This document shows, piece after piece, positions 9,873 through 18,287 of a stretch of 64,000 nucleotides of DNA; the stretch's first letter is position 1; each line of letters starts with the position of its first letter. The stretch spans positions 310,001 to 374,000 of the forward strand of contig CAVYWD010000001.1 of the NCBI GenBank assembly GCA_963772225.1. The letters run 5' to 3'. Source of the DNA: CAVYWD01 sp963772225. Lineage in GTDB: Bacteria; Myxococcota; Myxococcia; Myxococcales; UBA5297. The notes beneath the pieces are model-generated. The model searched no databases, was not told where the DNA came from, and saw only the letters and a list, made by a program, of their open reading frames with translations. The position numbers and the translations under genes were made by a program.

Positions 9873-9981
9873 GGACTGCTCCCAGTCCAAGACGTGGCCG
9901 AGCCGTGACCGAAGTCCCAGTGAGCCCAAAGCAGCGCCGGTGCCGTGCCGGGCTCGCTCGGACCTCTGCTGCTCGAGCTCT

Positions 9982-11268
9982 TTAGGTCGCGGCGCGGCAC
10001 TCGGGCTTTGTCGCTCTTTGACTGGCGACGGCCTCGAAGCTCTCTCGAATCGCGTCCTCGATTCGGTTGCACGTCATGCTGACGTGGATTCCCTTGTCGG
10101 CGAGCGCCCGCCGAGGCGCGTCGCCGATGCGCATGACCAGAATACCGCTGCAGTCCGAGACCGCGTTGATCACCGGGGTGAGGCGGTCCTCGGTGGTGCC
10201 GCAGTCGGTGTCACCCGCGCAATACTTGCCGATTTCCCGGCGCTCCAGGAACCGCACGCCCGACTTCGACGCCGAGTAGATGAGCAGCTCCTTCGCGTGC
10301 CCGAAGTGCAGGTCCACCGTGTAGCCCGAGGCCGACGCGACGGCGAACCGGAAGCTCTCCTCGCCGGGAAGCGCCACGGCGCCGGTGGGAGAGCACTTCG
10401 GCGCGGGCGCGGCCGCCGTGGGGGCCTTCCCCACGAAGGGCAAGGGCTGCTCATTCAGCACCGTCCCCACCGCGTCCGCGCGGCACTGCTGGCAGTGCTT
10501 CATCTGCGGCAGGACCTTCTCCATGGAATTGCGGATTCGCGTGAGCGCCTCGCGGCTCACCATGGGGAACCGCTCGAAGTACGTCCCCGGCGTCGGGATG
10601 AAGGGCATCACGTTGAGGATGTCGGCGCCCTTGCCCTTCGCCCAGTGGGCCAGCGACTCAATCTCCCCGTCGTTCACGCCCGGCACGCAGATGGTGTTGA
10701 TTTTGATGTGAAAGCCCTGGCTCTTGAGCGCGTCCAACGCCTGCTCCTGCCGCTCGAGCAGGCGCTCGGCCGCCGCCTCGCCCTTGAGGAACAGCCCGTC
10801 GCCGGCGCTCGCCCAGGCGTAGAGCGTCTTGGCCGTCTGCACTTTCCGAGTATTCACGGTCACGGTAATATAGCGAACGTCGCCCTGCTTGAGACGCTCC
10901 AGGTTCTCGACCAGCGCGAGCCCGTTCGTGGACAGGCAAAACTCCACCGCCGGGTCCGCCTCGCGAATGAGCCGAAAGGTCTCGAACGTCCGCTCCGGGT
11001 TCGCCAGCGCATCGCCGGGGCCGGCGACGCCGACGATGGTCAAGTACGGCATCCGCTTCTTGACTTCCAAATACCGCGCGAGGCCTTCCTGGGGCGACAA
11101 GACGGCGCTCGTCACCCCAGGGCGGCTCTCGTTGACGCAATCGAACTTCCGATTGCAATAGGTGCACTTGATGTTGCACTTCGGCGCCACCGGAAGATGG
11201 ATTCGGGCGAACTTCTTCGCCGCCTCCACCGAAAAACAAGGATGCTGTTTAGTATCGACGCCGCTCAT
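9982..11268 (-). CDS. nifB: FeMo-cofactor biosynthesis radical SAM protein NifB with C-terminal NifX-like domain
   Basis: 428 residues from the ATG at 11268 (GAGGATG upstream). NifB fuses two 4Fe-4S clusters and inserts a carbide to make NifB-co, the precursor of nitrogenase FeMo-co. The radical SAM triad is CNIKCTYCN near residue 35, followed by NRKFDCVNESRPGVTS and GVAGPGDALANP typical of NifB; further Cys near MKHCQQCRADAVG. From about residue 315 a NifX/NafY-like domain follows (FAVASASGYTVDLHFGHA), a known two-domain NifB architecture. It is the last gene of the operon; the stop is followed by ~100 bases without a clear terminator. Confidence 0.96.
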   Translation of the reverse strand: MSGVDTKQHPCFSVEAAKKFARIHLPVAPKCNIKCTYCNRKFDCVNESRPGVTSAVLSPQEGLARYLEVKKRMPYLTIVGVAGPGDALANPERTFETFRLIREADPAVEFCLSTNGLALVENLERLKQGDVRYITVTVNTRKVQTAKTLYAWASAGDGLFLKGEAAAERLLERQEQALDALKSQGFHIKINTICVPGVNDGEIESLAHWAKGKGADILNVMPFIPTPGTYFERFPMVSREALTRIRNSMEKVLPQMKHCQQCRADAVGTVLNEQPLPFVGKAPTAAAPAPKCSPTGAVALPGEESFRFAVASASGYTVDLHFGHAKELLIYSASKSGVRFLERREIGKYCAGDTDCGTTEDRLTPVINAVSDCSGILVMRIGDAPRRALADKGIHVSMTCNRIEDAIRESFEAVASQRATKPECRAAT

Positions 11269-11375
11269 GCGAACATCCTCCGGTGCCCTTGCCCTGTCGA
11301 AGGGCAAAAAACGTTCCGAAACGACGGCCTTGGTTCCCGCGGCCACCAAGCATTCGAACGGACCCCTCCGCCTTC

Positions 11376-11403
11376 ACCCCCTCTCCGCGAGCGGAGAGGG
11401 GGT
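11376..11403. repeat. Long GC-rich hairpin between fdx and nifB
   Basis: A near-perfect inverted repeat: an ACCCCCTCTCCG arm pairs with CGGAGAGGGGGT over 12 bp with a tiny loop. There is no U-tract on either strand, so it is more likely a REP-like or mRNA-stabilising hairpin than a terminator. It sits inside the presumed nif transcript, just before nifB. Confidence 0.5.
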
Positions 11404-11420
11404 CGGGGGGTGAGGAACCG

Positions 11421-11684
11421 CTACGCCACCATCGGCTCGAACGAGAATGCCTTCTTGGTGCAAGTGCGGCCGCAAGCCCCGCAGCCAATGCAATTGTCCG
11501 GGTTGCCGACCCTTGCGAACATCTTGGCCGATTCCTCCTCGTCGAGCTCGGCGGCCACCAAGACGTCAAAGGCGCAGACTTTGAAGCAGCGCCCGCAGCC
11601 AATGCACTTCTCCTCGTCGACCCGCTTCACGAACTGCGGAATCCACTCCTTCTTACCGCGGGTCAGACCGGTGATGTATGCCAT
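11421..11684 (-). CDS. fdxB: Nif-associated 2[4Fe-4S] ferredoxin (FdxB / ferredoxin III type)
   Basis: 87 residues from the ATG at 11684 with AAGGAG upstream. Two CxxCxxCxxxC-type motifs, CIGCGRCFKVC near residue 27 and CIGCGACGRTC near residue 66, bind two 4Fe-4S clusters. The insert between them and the position beside nifX/nifB are typical of nif-specific ferredoxin III. Likely role: electron donor to nitrogenase or to NifB/NifEN reactions. The family is clear; the exact partner is inferred. Confidence 0.88.
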   Translation of the reverse strand: MAYITGLTRGKKEWIPQFVKRVDEEKCIGCGRCFKVCAFDVLVAAELDEEESAKMFARVGNPDNCIGCGACGRTCTKKAFSFEPMVA

Positions 11685-11786
11685 CGCCTCACTCTCCTTG
11701 CTCTTTGCGTGGTTTTGGCGGGGCTTTTCCCGCCGGTTTCGATTGGTTCCGGTCGAGTCGTCGACTGGCGCTTCTGGAATGGCGCC

Positions 11787-12176
11787 CTACGCCTCTTCTT
11801 CGAAAGACGGCTTGGCGTTCGGGTTCATCGCCTTGCGCAGCCAAGGCGGCGGCGTCCCTTGCAGCACCTGCTGGAGCTTCTGAATGACCTCGGAGACCGG
11901 CACCTCCTCCTGGGTCTTCATGGGGTGGATCTTGCGGGCGACGAGCTTGGCCGCGGCGGGCCCCCCGATCTGCAGGGTGTAGACCAGCGTGCAACCGGCG
12001 ATGGCGTTGGCGCGCGCACTGATGCGATCCTCCTCGTCGCCGGCGGTGGTGAGCGCGGTCACCGACCCGAGCGGCTTCGCCTCCTCGGGCCCTACCTCCC
12101 AGAGGTGGAAGTCGGTGGCCATCCCGAAGTGCTGGTCGATCTTGGTTCCGTCGCTGCTGGTGAATGCGACTTTCAT
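11787..12176 (-). CDS. nifX: Nitrogenase cofactor carrier NifX
   Basis: 129 residues from the ATG at 12176. It belongs to the dinitrogenase iron-molybdenum cofactor family: MKVAFTSSDGTKIDQHFGMA, then EDRISARANAIAGCTLVY, IGGPAAAKLV and a C-terminal helix ending in an acidic tail. NifX binds NifB-co/VK-cluster and passes it to NifEN. It lies 24 bases after the nifEN stop, in the same operon. The paralogous domain at the end of NifB shares the HFG motif. Confidence 0.9.
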   Translation of the reverse strand: MKVAFTSSDGTKIDQHFGMATDFHLWEVGPEEAKPLGSVTALTTAGDEEDRISARANAIAGCTLVYTLQIGGPAAAKLVARKIHPMKTQEEVPVSEVIQKLQQVLQGTPPPWLRKAMNPNAKPSFEEEA

Positions 12177-12200
12177 GGTTTCTCTTTCGCCTCGAGGCAA

Positions 12201-14954
12201 TCAGTTGTGTGAGAGCTTTTGGCCTTCGGTGGCATTGGCCTGGAAGAGATTTGCCGTCTCGAACACCAGGTTCATGGTCCCGCGATAACCGACCCATATC
12301 TTTTGGTGAGCGCCGAGCCGGTCGAATACCGGCAGTCCGGTGCGCAGGTGGGACTTGATCCCGAGCTTCGCCGCCGCTTGGCGGCCGTTGGAGTTCGCCA
12401 CCAGGAGGTCGGCGCCGCCGCCCAGCGTTTCCAGGTCTTCGAGGTCGCCCACCCGAACGTCCTTGCAGGCCAGGCCATCGAGGCCGCGGGTGCGGGTCGC
12501 CGCGAGCGCCGTCTGAATCTCGCAGCCCATGCTCGAGAAGAAGCCGACCATCCCCTTGAGGTGGTCCGCCTCGAGGGCCAGGGCTATCTTCTTGCCGCCG
12601 AATTGATAGTGGCAGTCGACCATCGCGTCGGCCAGCCGGCTGCGCTGGCGCCGCTGCCTCTCGGGGATGGGCTGCCCGCTCAGGGTCGAGAGCACGTCCA
12701 TGAGCCGGTCGACCTCGGCCAGGCCGGTGAGGGAGGTGAACCCGTAGGCTGGTATGCCGAAGGCCTGCTGAAGCTTGAGCGCCGCCTTCGAGAGCGAGTC
12801 GCCGACGTAGAGGGTGGCGGCGCTGCGGCCGGCGCGGCGGATGGCCTCGACCGAGATCCCCCCGGTGGAAAGCGGCGAGACCTCGTCGTCGATGTGGCCG
12901 TCGAGCGCATTGGAGAGGTCGGGGATGGTCAGGACCTCGAGCCCGAACGACTCGATGGCGTCGCGCAGCTCCTCCACGTCGGCCGGGGTCAGGTGAGCGC
13001 CCGGCAGCAGGTTCACCTGGTTGGGGATCCGCTCGCCGCCCTGCGCCAGCGTCCCGACGATGGCCTCGACCGCCGCAGCGTAGCCCTCCTGGAGCGAGCC
13101 GCAGTAATCGGGCGTCGACGCCCAGACGATGGGCACCGCCTCGAGCTCCGGGTTCTGCTCGCGGAACTGGACGAGCGCGCTGCGCAGGTCGTCGCCCATG
13201 GTCTCGGTAAGGCCGGAGGTCAGGACGCCCACGACGGTCGGGTTGAACTTCTCGATGACCCGCTTGATGCCCTTCTTCAAATTGTCCCAGCCGCCGAAGA
13301 CTGCCGACTGCTCGCTCATCGCCGTGGAGTTGAGGGCGATGGACTCCTTGAAGTGCCGGGAGAGCTGGAGGCGGATGAAAGTGGAGCAGCCCTGCGCGCC
13401 GTGCATGAGGCCGAGCATCCCGTCGATGCCCAGGTACGCGAGGGTCGCGCCGAGCGCGGGCGAGTTCTTCTGCGGGTTGACGGTGGCCGACTTCACCGGG
13501 ACCTTGACCCGCGACTGCGCCAAGTCTTCGCCCTGAAGCCGCTCTGCGTGGGTGAGCGACAGGGCGACCTCGGCGGCGCGCTCGTCCTCGCTGCGGTCGA
13601 CAGGGCCCTTGGCGTTGAGCGCCGGCCAGATGGGGTTGTTGACGGTGAGGTCGAGCTGCCTCGCGAAGGTCGCCATGCCCTCGTAGCCCGCGTAGGGCCA
13701 CGAGCGGCCGTGGTTGATGTCGAGGAAGGGCGTGAGCGTCTTGAGGGCCAAGAACTTGGTCTTGCCGCCGGCGACGATGAGGTCGGGCGATTTCTCCCGC
13801 ATCACCGCGAGCAGGCCCGCGGTCGACGTGTCCTCAATGATGTGCGCGTCCTTGTGCATCGACGCCTTCATCCGCCGGAAGTCTTCCAGGGTAGAGTTCT
13901 GCGTGCCGGCAGCCAGGACCTCGACGCCGAGCTCCTTGAGGGCGTCGACCATGGACCAGGTCTTGACGCCGCCGGTGAAGAGCACGGCGGACTTCCCGGA
14001 CAGACGCGCCTTGTAGGGGGCGATGCGCAGCCGGCAGGCGGCCTCCTCTTCGGCGATGAGCTTCTCGACGCGCTTCTCCATGTCGCCGGGCCGACCGTTC
14101 ACCTGGTCGAGCTCGCGGGCGATGTCCCGGAGCGCCCGGGCGGTGTCGTCCATGCCGTAGAACGACTCCTCGAGGTACGGCATCCCGAACTGCTTCTTCA
14201 TCTTCCGGGCGAGGTTGGTCAGGCTCTTGGAGCAGACGATGACGTTGAGCTTGGCCCGGTGCGCGCAGCGCAGCTCTTCGAACTTGGCGTCGCCGCTGAT
14301 GCACGAGAGCACGCGGATGCCGACCTTTTCGAAGAGCGGCTTCAGGCCCCAGAGGTCGCCTGCGATGTTGTATTCGCCGATGAGGTTGATGTCGTAGTCG
14401 GTGACCTTCTCCGGCTCCGCCGTGCCGATGACGTACTGGAGCAACAGCTCGCCGGCCAGGCGGTTGCCGATGTTCTTGTCGCCGATGAACCCCGGGGTGT
14501 TCACCGGGATGACCGGAATGGACACCTTCTTCGCCGCCGCCGCGCAAACCGCCTCGAGGTCGTCGCCGATCATCGCCGGGACACAGGTGGCGTAGACGAA
14601 GACCGCCTTGGCCTGGCCGGCGTAACGCTCGGAGAGGTCGAGGATGGCTTTGTAGAGCTTCTTTTCACCGCCGAAGATGACGTCGTTCTGCAAGAGCTCG
14701 GTGGTGAAGCCGCGCCGATACAGCTGGGAGCCGGAGGAGCGGGCGCCGCGGTTGTCCCAGGAGTTACCGGCGCAGCCGATGGGCCCGTGGACCAGGTGGA
14801 TCACGTCGGTGATGGGCATCAAGACGACGCGGGCGCCGTCGAAGGCACAGCTGCGCTCGGTCCCCTCCCCCGGCTCCGATTTCTTGCAGAACTTCGGAGC
14901 CCCTTTCTCCTGGGTGTCGCACTCCGGGGCATCGTAGTAATCCGGGCGTGCCAT
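12201..14954 (-). CDS. nifEN: Fused nitrogenase cofactor scaffold NifE-NifN
   Basis: 917 residues in one frame. NifEN is the scaffold where NifB-co matures to FeMo-co. Residues ~1-455 are NifE: KSEPGEGTERSCAFDG, HGPIGCAGNSWDNRG, YATCVPAMIGDDLEAV (cluster Cys), and the C-terminal WPYAGYEGMATFARQLD. Residues ~475-917 are NifN: INPQKNS-like VNPQKNSPALGA, HGAQGCSTFIRLQLSRHF, then the degenerate partner motif GLTETMGDD. The linker (~455-475) has no stop, so the pair is made as one polypeptide. A fused NifEN is known from Geobacter-type diazotrophs. It lies between nifK and nifX on the same strand. Confidence 0.96.
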   Translation of the reverse strand: MARPDYYDAPECDTQEKGAPKFCKKSEPGEGTERSCAFDGARVVLMPITDVIHLVHGPIGCAGNSWDNRGARSSGSQLYRRGFTTELLQNDVIFGGEKKLYKAILDLSERYAGQAKAVFVYATCVPAMIGDDLEAVCAAAAKKVSIPVIPVNTPGFIGDKNIGNRLAGELLLQYVIGTAEPEKVTDYDINLIGEYNIAGDLWGLKPLFEKVGIRVLSCISGDAKFEELRCAHRAKLNVIVCSKSLTNLARKMKKQFGMPYLEESFYGMDDTARALRDIARELDQVNGRPGDMEKRVEKLIAEEEAACRLRIAPYKARLSGKSAVLFTGGVKTWSMVDALKELGVEVLAAGTQNSTLEDFRRMKASMHKDAHIIEDTSTAGLLAVMREKSPDLIVAGGKTKFLALKTLTPFLDINHGRSWPYAGYEGMATFARQLDLTVNNPIWPALNAKGPVDRSEDERAAEVALSLTHAERLQGEDLAQSRVKVPVKSATVNPQKNSPALGATLAYLGIDGMLGLMHGAQGCSTFIRLQLSRHFKESIALNSTAMSEQSAVFGGWDNLKKGIKRVIEKFNPTVVGVLTSGLTETMGDDLRSALVQFREQNPELEAVPIVWASTPDYCGSLQEGYAAAVEAIVGTLAQGGERIPNQVNLLPGAHLTPADVEELRDAIESFGLEVLTIPDLSNALDGHIDDEVSPLSTGGISVEAIRRAGRSAATLYVGDSLSKAALKLQQAFGIPAYGFTSLTGLAEVDRLMDVLSTLSGQPIPERQRRQRSRLADAMVDCHYQFGGKKIALALEADHLKGMVGFFSSMGCEIQTALAATRTRGLDGLACKDVRVGDLEDLETLGGGADLLVANSNGRQAAAKLGIKSHLRTGLPVFDRLGAHQKIWVGYRGTMNLVFETANLFQANATEGQKLSHN

Positions 14955-15108
14955 AGGCGTCGTCTCTCATCTCGCGCTTGGCGCGGACGGGGAGGAATTC
15001 GAATCCAAGCTTCGCTGGGCTGATGGGCGATTGAAGCCGAGGGGCTTTTAGAGCAAGGGCCTTGAAGCCCCTCGACTTCACTCGGGGCGCTCTGCTGCCG
15101 CGCCCGCG

Positions 15109-16578
15109 TTACCGCATCATCTCGAAGTGCCGGTCGTCGCAGGTGTCGTCGCGGATATCGATGAACTTGTTGCAGATCTCCGTGACCATGTTGATGACGC
15201 CCTGATACCCGATGAGCGGCGTGCGGTGCTTGTTGACGCGGTCGAAGATGGGGAAACCGAACCGGAACAGCGGGATCTTCGCGTCGCGGGCCGCGAACTT
15301 TCCGTGGGTGTCGCCGATCATCGCGTCGACCGGGTCGGTCATGATGAGGCTGCGCAGGTGCCAGAGGTCCTTGTTCATGTAGATCTTGCAGCCCTTGCCG
15401 AACGGCGAGGCGTCGAGCAGCGCCTGGATCTCCTTCTCCAGCTTCTTGCTGCCCTTGCTGCAGAGGATGTGGTACGGCTGCGCGCCCATTTCGAGCAGGA
15501 ACGAGACGTAGCCCAACAGGTAATCGGGGTCGCCGTAGATCGCGAACTTCTTCCCGTGGATGTACTGGTGCGAGTCGGTCATCGCGTCGATGGCGCGGCC
15601 GCGCTCGGCCTTCAGCGACGCGGGGACCGGATGGCCGAACAGCTCCGACAGCCTGAGCAGGAAGGCATCGGTCTTGGCGACGCCCATGGGCATGGGCATC
15701 TGGACGTGGCTGCCGGCGAACTGCTCCTTCATGAAGGTGAACGCCTTCGTGGTCGCGAATGAACCCGCCAGCACGGTCGCCTTGCCGTTGATGGCGTCCG
15801 CGGCCTCGGAGAGCGGCGTGCCGCCGGGGTACTGGCGATAGGTTCCGTCGCAGGGCGAGTCGAAGGAGTCCGAGATGTCGGCGAGGAAGGTGTAGGGAAT
15901 GTTGAAGGCTTCGAAGATGCGCTTGTACTCGCGGTAGTTGCCAGTATTGAAGTCACAGCCGGCGACGAAGTTGAGCTTGCCGGTGCACCGGCCCTCGACC
16001 TTCTTGCCCTCGGTCAGGGTCTTCATGATGCTGGTCAGCATCGAGTCGTAGCCGTGGACGTGCGACCCACTGAAGCTCGGGGTGTTCGCGTACGGCGTGA
16101 GAAAGTCGGCCGGGAGAATGCCCTTTCCGCGGGCGTTCTTGATGAAGGCGGTCAGGTCGTCGCCGATGACCTCCGGCATGCAGGAGGTGAAGACCGCCAC
16201 CATCTTGGGCTTGTAGAGCGCCAGGGCGTTCTCCAAGCCCTCGTGGAGGTTGTTCTGCCCGCCGAAGACCGCGCCGTCCTCGGTCATGGAGTCGGAGACT
16301 GCCGGCGCCGGCTCGCGGAAATGCCGGTTGAAAGTGGAGCGGTAGTACGACGCGCACCCCTGAGCGCCGTGCACGAACGGCAGTGTCCCCTCAAAACCGT
16401 GGGCCGCGAGCTCCGCTCCCAGCGGCTGGCACGCGTGCGCCGGGTTGATGACCAGCGCCTGGCGGGCGAAATTCTTCTCCTTGTACTCCTCGGTGTTGAT
16501 CCAACAGGCGACCCGCTTGACGTCCTCCTCGGGGATTTCGGTGACGGGTTTGACGGGAAGACCAAAGTTATTGGCCAT
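15109..16578 (-). CDS. nifK: Nitrogenase molybdenum-iron protein beta chain NifK
   Basis: 489 residues from an ATG with GAAGGAG upstream. NifK forms the alpha2beta2 MoFe protein with NifD and shares the P-cluster. P-cluster cysteines are in HACQPLGAELA, HGAQGCASYYR and TSCMPEVIGDDL. The N-terminus is short (the first P-cluster Cys is near residue 50), so it lacks the ~50-residue extension of Azotobacter NifK. Only 132 bases separate it from nifD, and that gap holds a strong hairpin. Confidence 0.97.
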   Translation of the reverse strand: MANNFGLPVKPVTEIPEEDVKRVACWINTEEYKEKNFARQALVINPAHACQPLGAELAAHGFEGTLPFVHGAQGCASYYRSTFNRHFREPAPAVSDSMTEDGAVFGGQNNLHEGLENALALYKPKMVAVFTSCMPEVIGDDLTAFIKNARGKGILPADFLTPYANTPSFSGSHVHGYDSMLTSIMKTLTEGKKVEGRCTGKLNFVAGCDFNTGNYREYKRIFEAFNIPYTFLADISDSFDSPCDGTYRQYPGGTPLSEAADAINGKATVLAGSFATTKAFTFMKEQFAGSHVQMPMPMGVAKTDAFLLRLSELFGHPVPASLKAERGRAIDAMTDSHQYIHGKKFAIYGDPDYLLGYVSFLLEMGAQPYHILCSKGSKKLEKEIQALLDASPFGKGCKIYMNKDLWHLRSLIMTDPVDAMIGDTHGKFAARDAKIPLFRFGFPIFDRVNKHRTPLIGYQGVINMVTEICNKFIDIRDDTCDDRHFEMMR

Positions 16579-16600
16579 TTTCTTTGTGCTCCTTCACCAC

Positions 16601-16633
16601 GACCGGCGGCGCGCGCGAGGGGCGCCGCCGGTC
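16601..16633 (-). promoter_or_regulatory. Intercistronic hairpin between nifD and nifK
   Basis: Perfect 12-bp inverted repeat (GACCGGCGGCGC / GCGCCGCCGGTC) with a 9-base loop, 23 bases before the nifK start on the transcript. No U-tract follows, so it is not a classic terminator. It may protect or process the upstream mRNA. Confidence 0.5.
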
Positions 16634-16660
16634 CTTTGCGATGAAATTCGAACGAAGGAC

Positions 16661-16740
16661 TCAGAACGGGGCGTTGACGAGCTTCCAGGTCTTGGGCTAT
16701 CCCGGCTGTCCTAGAACGGGGCTTTGACGAGCTTCCAGGT
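16661..16740. repeat. Direct duplication of the nifD 3' end
   Basis: A 30-base segment at 16711-16740, encoding the last residues TWKLVKAPF and the stop of NifD, is repeated at 16661-16690 with 27 of 30 bases the same. The second copy reads TWKLVNAPF and its own stop (TGA rather than TAG). It lies just downstream of the nifD stop on the transcript. It looks like the relic of a local duplication or gene-conversion event. Confidence 0.85.
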
Positions 16741-18156
16741 TGGGCTGTTGATCGCCATGTCGACGTCGCGGGCGAAGACCGGAAACCCCTTGTAAGCGTG
16801 GTAGGGTCCCGAGTAATCCCAGCTGTGCATCTGGCGGAACGGTAAGCCCATCTTCTGGAAGACGTACTTCTCCTTGATGCCGCTGCCGACGAGGTCGGGC
16901 TTGAGCTTGTGCACGAACTTCTCGAGCTCGTACTCGGAGGCGTCGTCGTAGATGACCGTCGCCTCCGCGATCTCCGGGGCGGTGCGCTCGTAATCGTCGC
17001 CGTGCGCGAACTCGTAGCCGGCGCCGATGACCTTCATGCCCAAATCCTCGTAGGCGCCGATGGTGTGGCGCGGGCGAAGGCCTCCGACGTACAGCATGAC
17101 GGTCTTTCCCTCGAGGCGCGGCCGGTACTCGTCGATAATCTTCTTCATCTCCATGTCGTACTTGGCGATGACCTTCTCGACGTTCTCCTTGATCCGGTCA
17201 TCGTAGCGCTCGGCGAGCTTCCGGAGGCTCCAGGCGATTTTGGTGGGGCCGAAGAAGTTCAGCTCGATCCACGGAATCCCGTACTTCTCCTCCATGACCT
17301 TGCACATGTAGTTCATGGAGCGGTAGCAGTGGATGATGTTCAGCTTTACCCGGTGCGTCGCGGCAATCTTCTCCATCTGCCCGTCGCCGGTCCAGGTGGC
17401 CTTGACGTTCAGGCCAATCTCCTCGAGGAGCGGCTTCACCGACCAGACGTCGCCGCCGATGTTGTAGTCGCCGATGAGCGCCACGTCGTACGGAGACTGC
17501 GGCTCCGCGAACTCACGGGTCTCGATGATGTAGTCGCGGATGGTGTCGTTGGAGATGTGGTGTCCCAGCGACTGGGAGACGCCGCGGAATCCTTCGCAGT
17601 TGCAGGGGATGACGGGCAGGTCGAGCTCCGCGCTCGCGGCCTTGGCCACAGAGTTGATGTCATCGCCGATGAGGCCGACCGGACACTCGGACAAGACGGA
17701 GATGCCCTTGGCGAGCGGGAACAGCTCCTTGGCCTCCTTGAGGATGACCTTGAGCTTCTTGTCGCCGCCGTAGACGATGTCCTTCTCCTGGAAATCCGAG
17801 GTGAAGTGCATGTTGAACTGGTCGACGCCGTTCGTGCCGGAGACCAGGTTCCGGCGCGTCCCCCAGGAGTACCAGCCGCAGCCGACCGGCCCGTGGGAGA
17901 TGTGCACCATGTCGCGGATGGGGCCCCAGACGACGCCCTTCGCTCCTGCGTAGGCGCAGCCGCGGGCGCTCATGACGCCCGGCACCGTCTTGCGGTTCGA
18001 CTTGACGCACGAGCTGCCGGCCGTCGGGTCGTTCGGGGCGAGGTGCGGTGCGCGCTTCTTCTTGCCTTTCTCCGGATAGGCCTCCAGGGTCTCGTCAATC
18101 AGCTTCTGAGTCGACTCCCGGGTAATTCCTTCGATCTTTTTCACGCTCTCGGACAC
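16711..18156 (-). CDS. nifD: Nitrogenase molybdenum-iron protein alpha chain NifD
   Basis: 481 residues from a GTG at 18156 with AAGGAGAG seven bases upstream. NifD carries the FeMo-co active site. Ligands are all present: P-cluster Cys in ARGCAYAG, GPVGCGWYSW and ECPVGLIGDD; the FeMo-co Cys in IIHCYRSMNYM; the FeMo-co His in RQMHSWDYSGPY. Length and motifs indicate a Mo-type, not V- or Fe-only, alpha chain. Second gene of the operon, 131 bases after nifH. Its 3' end is duplicated downstream. Confidence 0.97.
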   Translation of the reverse strand: MSESVKKIEGITRESTQKLIDETLEAYPEKGKKKRAPHLAPNDPTAGSSCVKSNRKTVPGVMSARGCAYAGAKGVVWGPIRDMVHISHGPVGCGWYSWGTRRNLVSGTNGVDQFNMHFTSDFQEKDIVYGGDKKLKVILKEAKELFPLAKGISVLSECPVGLIGDDINSVAKAASAELDLPVIPCNCEGFRGVSQSLGHHISNDTIRDYIIETREFAEPQSPYDVALIGDYNIGGDVWSVKPLLEEIGLNVKATWTGDGQMEKIAATHRVKLNIIHCYRSMNYMCKVMEEKYGIPWIELNFFGPTKIAWSLRKLAERYDDRIKENVEKVIAKYDMEMKKIIDEYRPRLEGKTVMLYVGGLRPRHTIGAYEDLGMKVIGAGYEFAHGDDYERTAPEIAEATVIYDDASEYELEKFVHKLKPDLVGSGIKEKYVFQKMGLPFRQMHSWDYSGPYHAYKGFPVFARDVDMAINSPTWKLVKAPF

Positions 18157-18207
18157 GAAAAACTCTCCTTCGACATCGTTTGAGATGGATTTCCCGATTG
18201 AATGGAA

Positions 18208-18240
18208 GCCCGCCCCGACGTCGCGGCGTCTGGAGCGGGC
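18208..18240 (-). promoter_or_regulatory. Intercistronic stem-loop between nifH and nifD
   Basis: GCCCGC and GCGGGC arms enclose an inner GACG/CGTC stem. The structure sits 48 bases after the nifH stop and before the nifD ribosome site. Stem-loops at this place are known in other diazotrophs to stabilise nifH mRNA and give excess NifH over NifDK; the role here is inferred. Confidence 0.45.
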
Positions 18241-18287
18241 CTCACCCTCAGGGACTGCAGGGCTGCGATGGCGAGAAATGTCTTCGC

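Noticed and set aside
12219..15023. A 934-codon plus-strand frame antisense to nifEN
   Set aside because: It mirrors the codon bias of nifEN; the minus strand encodes all NifE/NifN cluster ligands.
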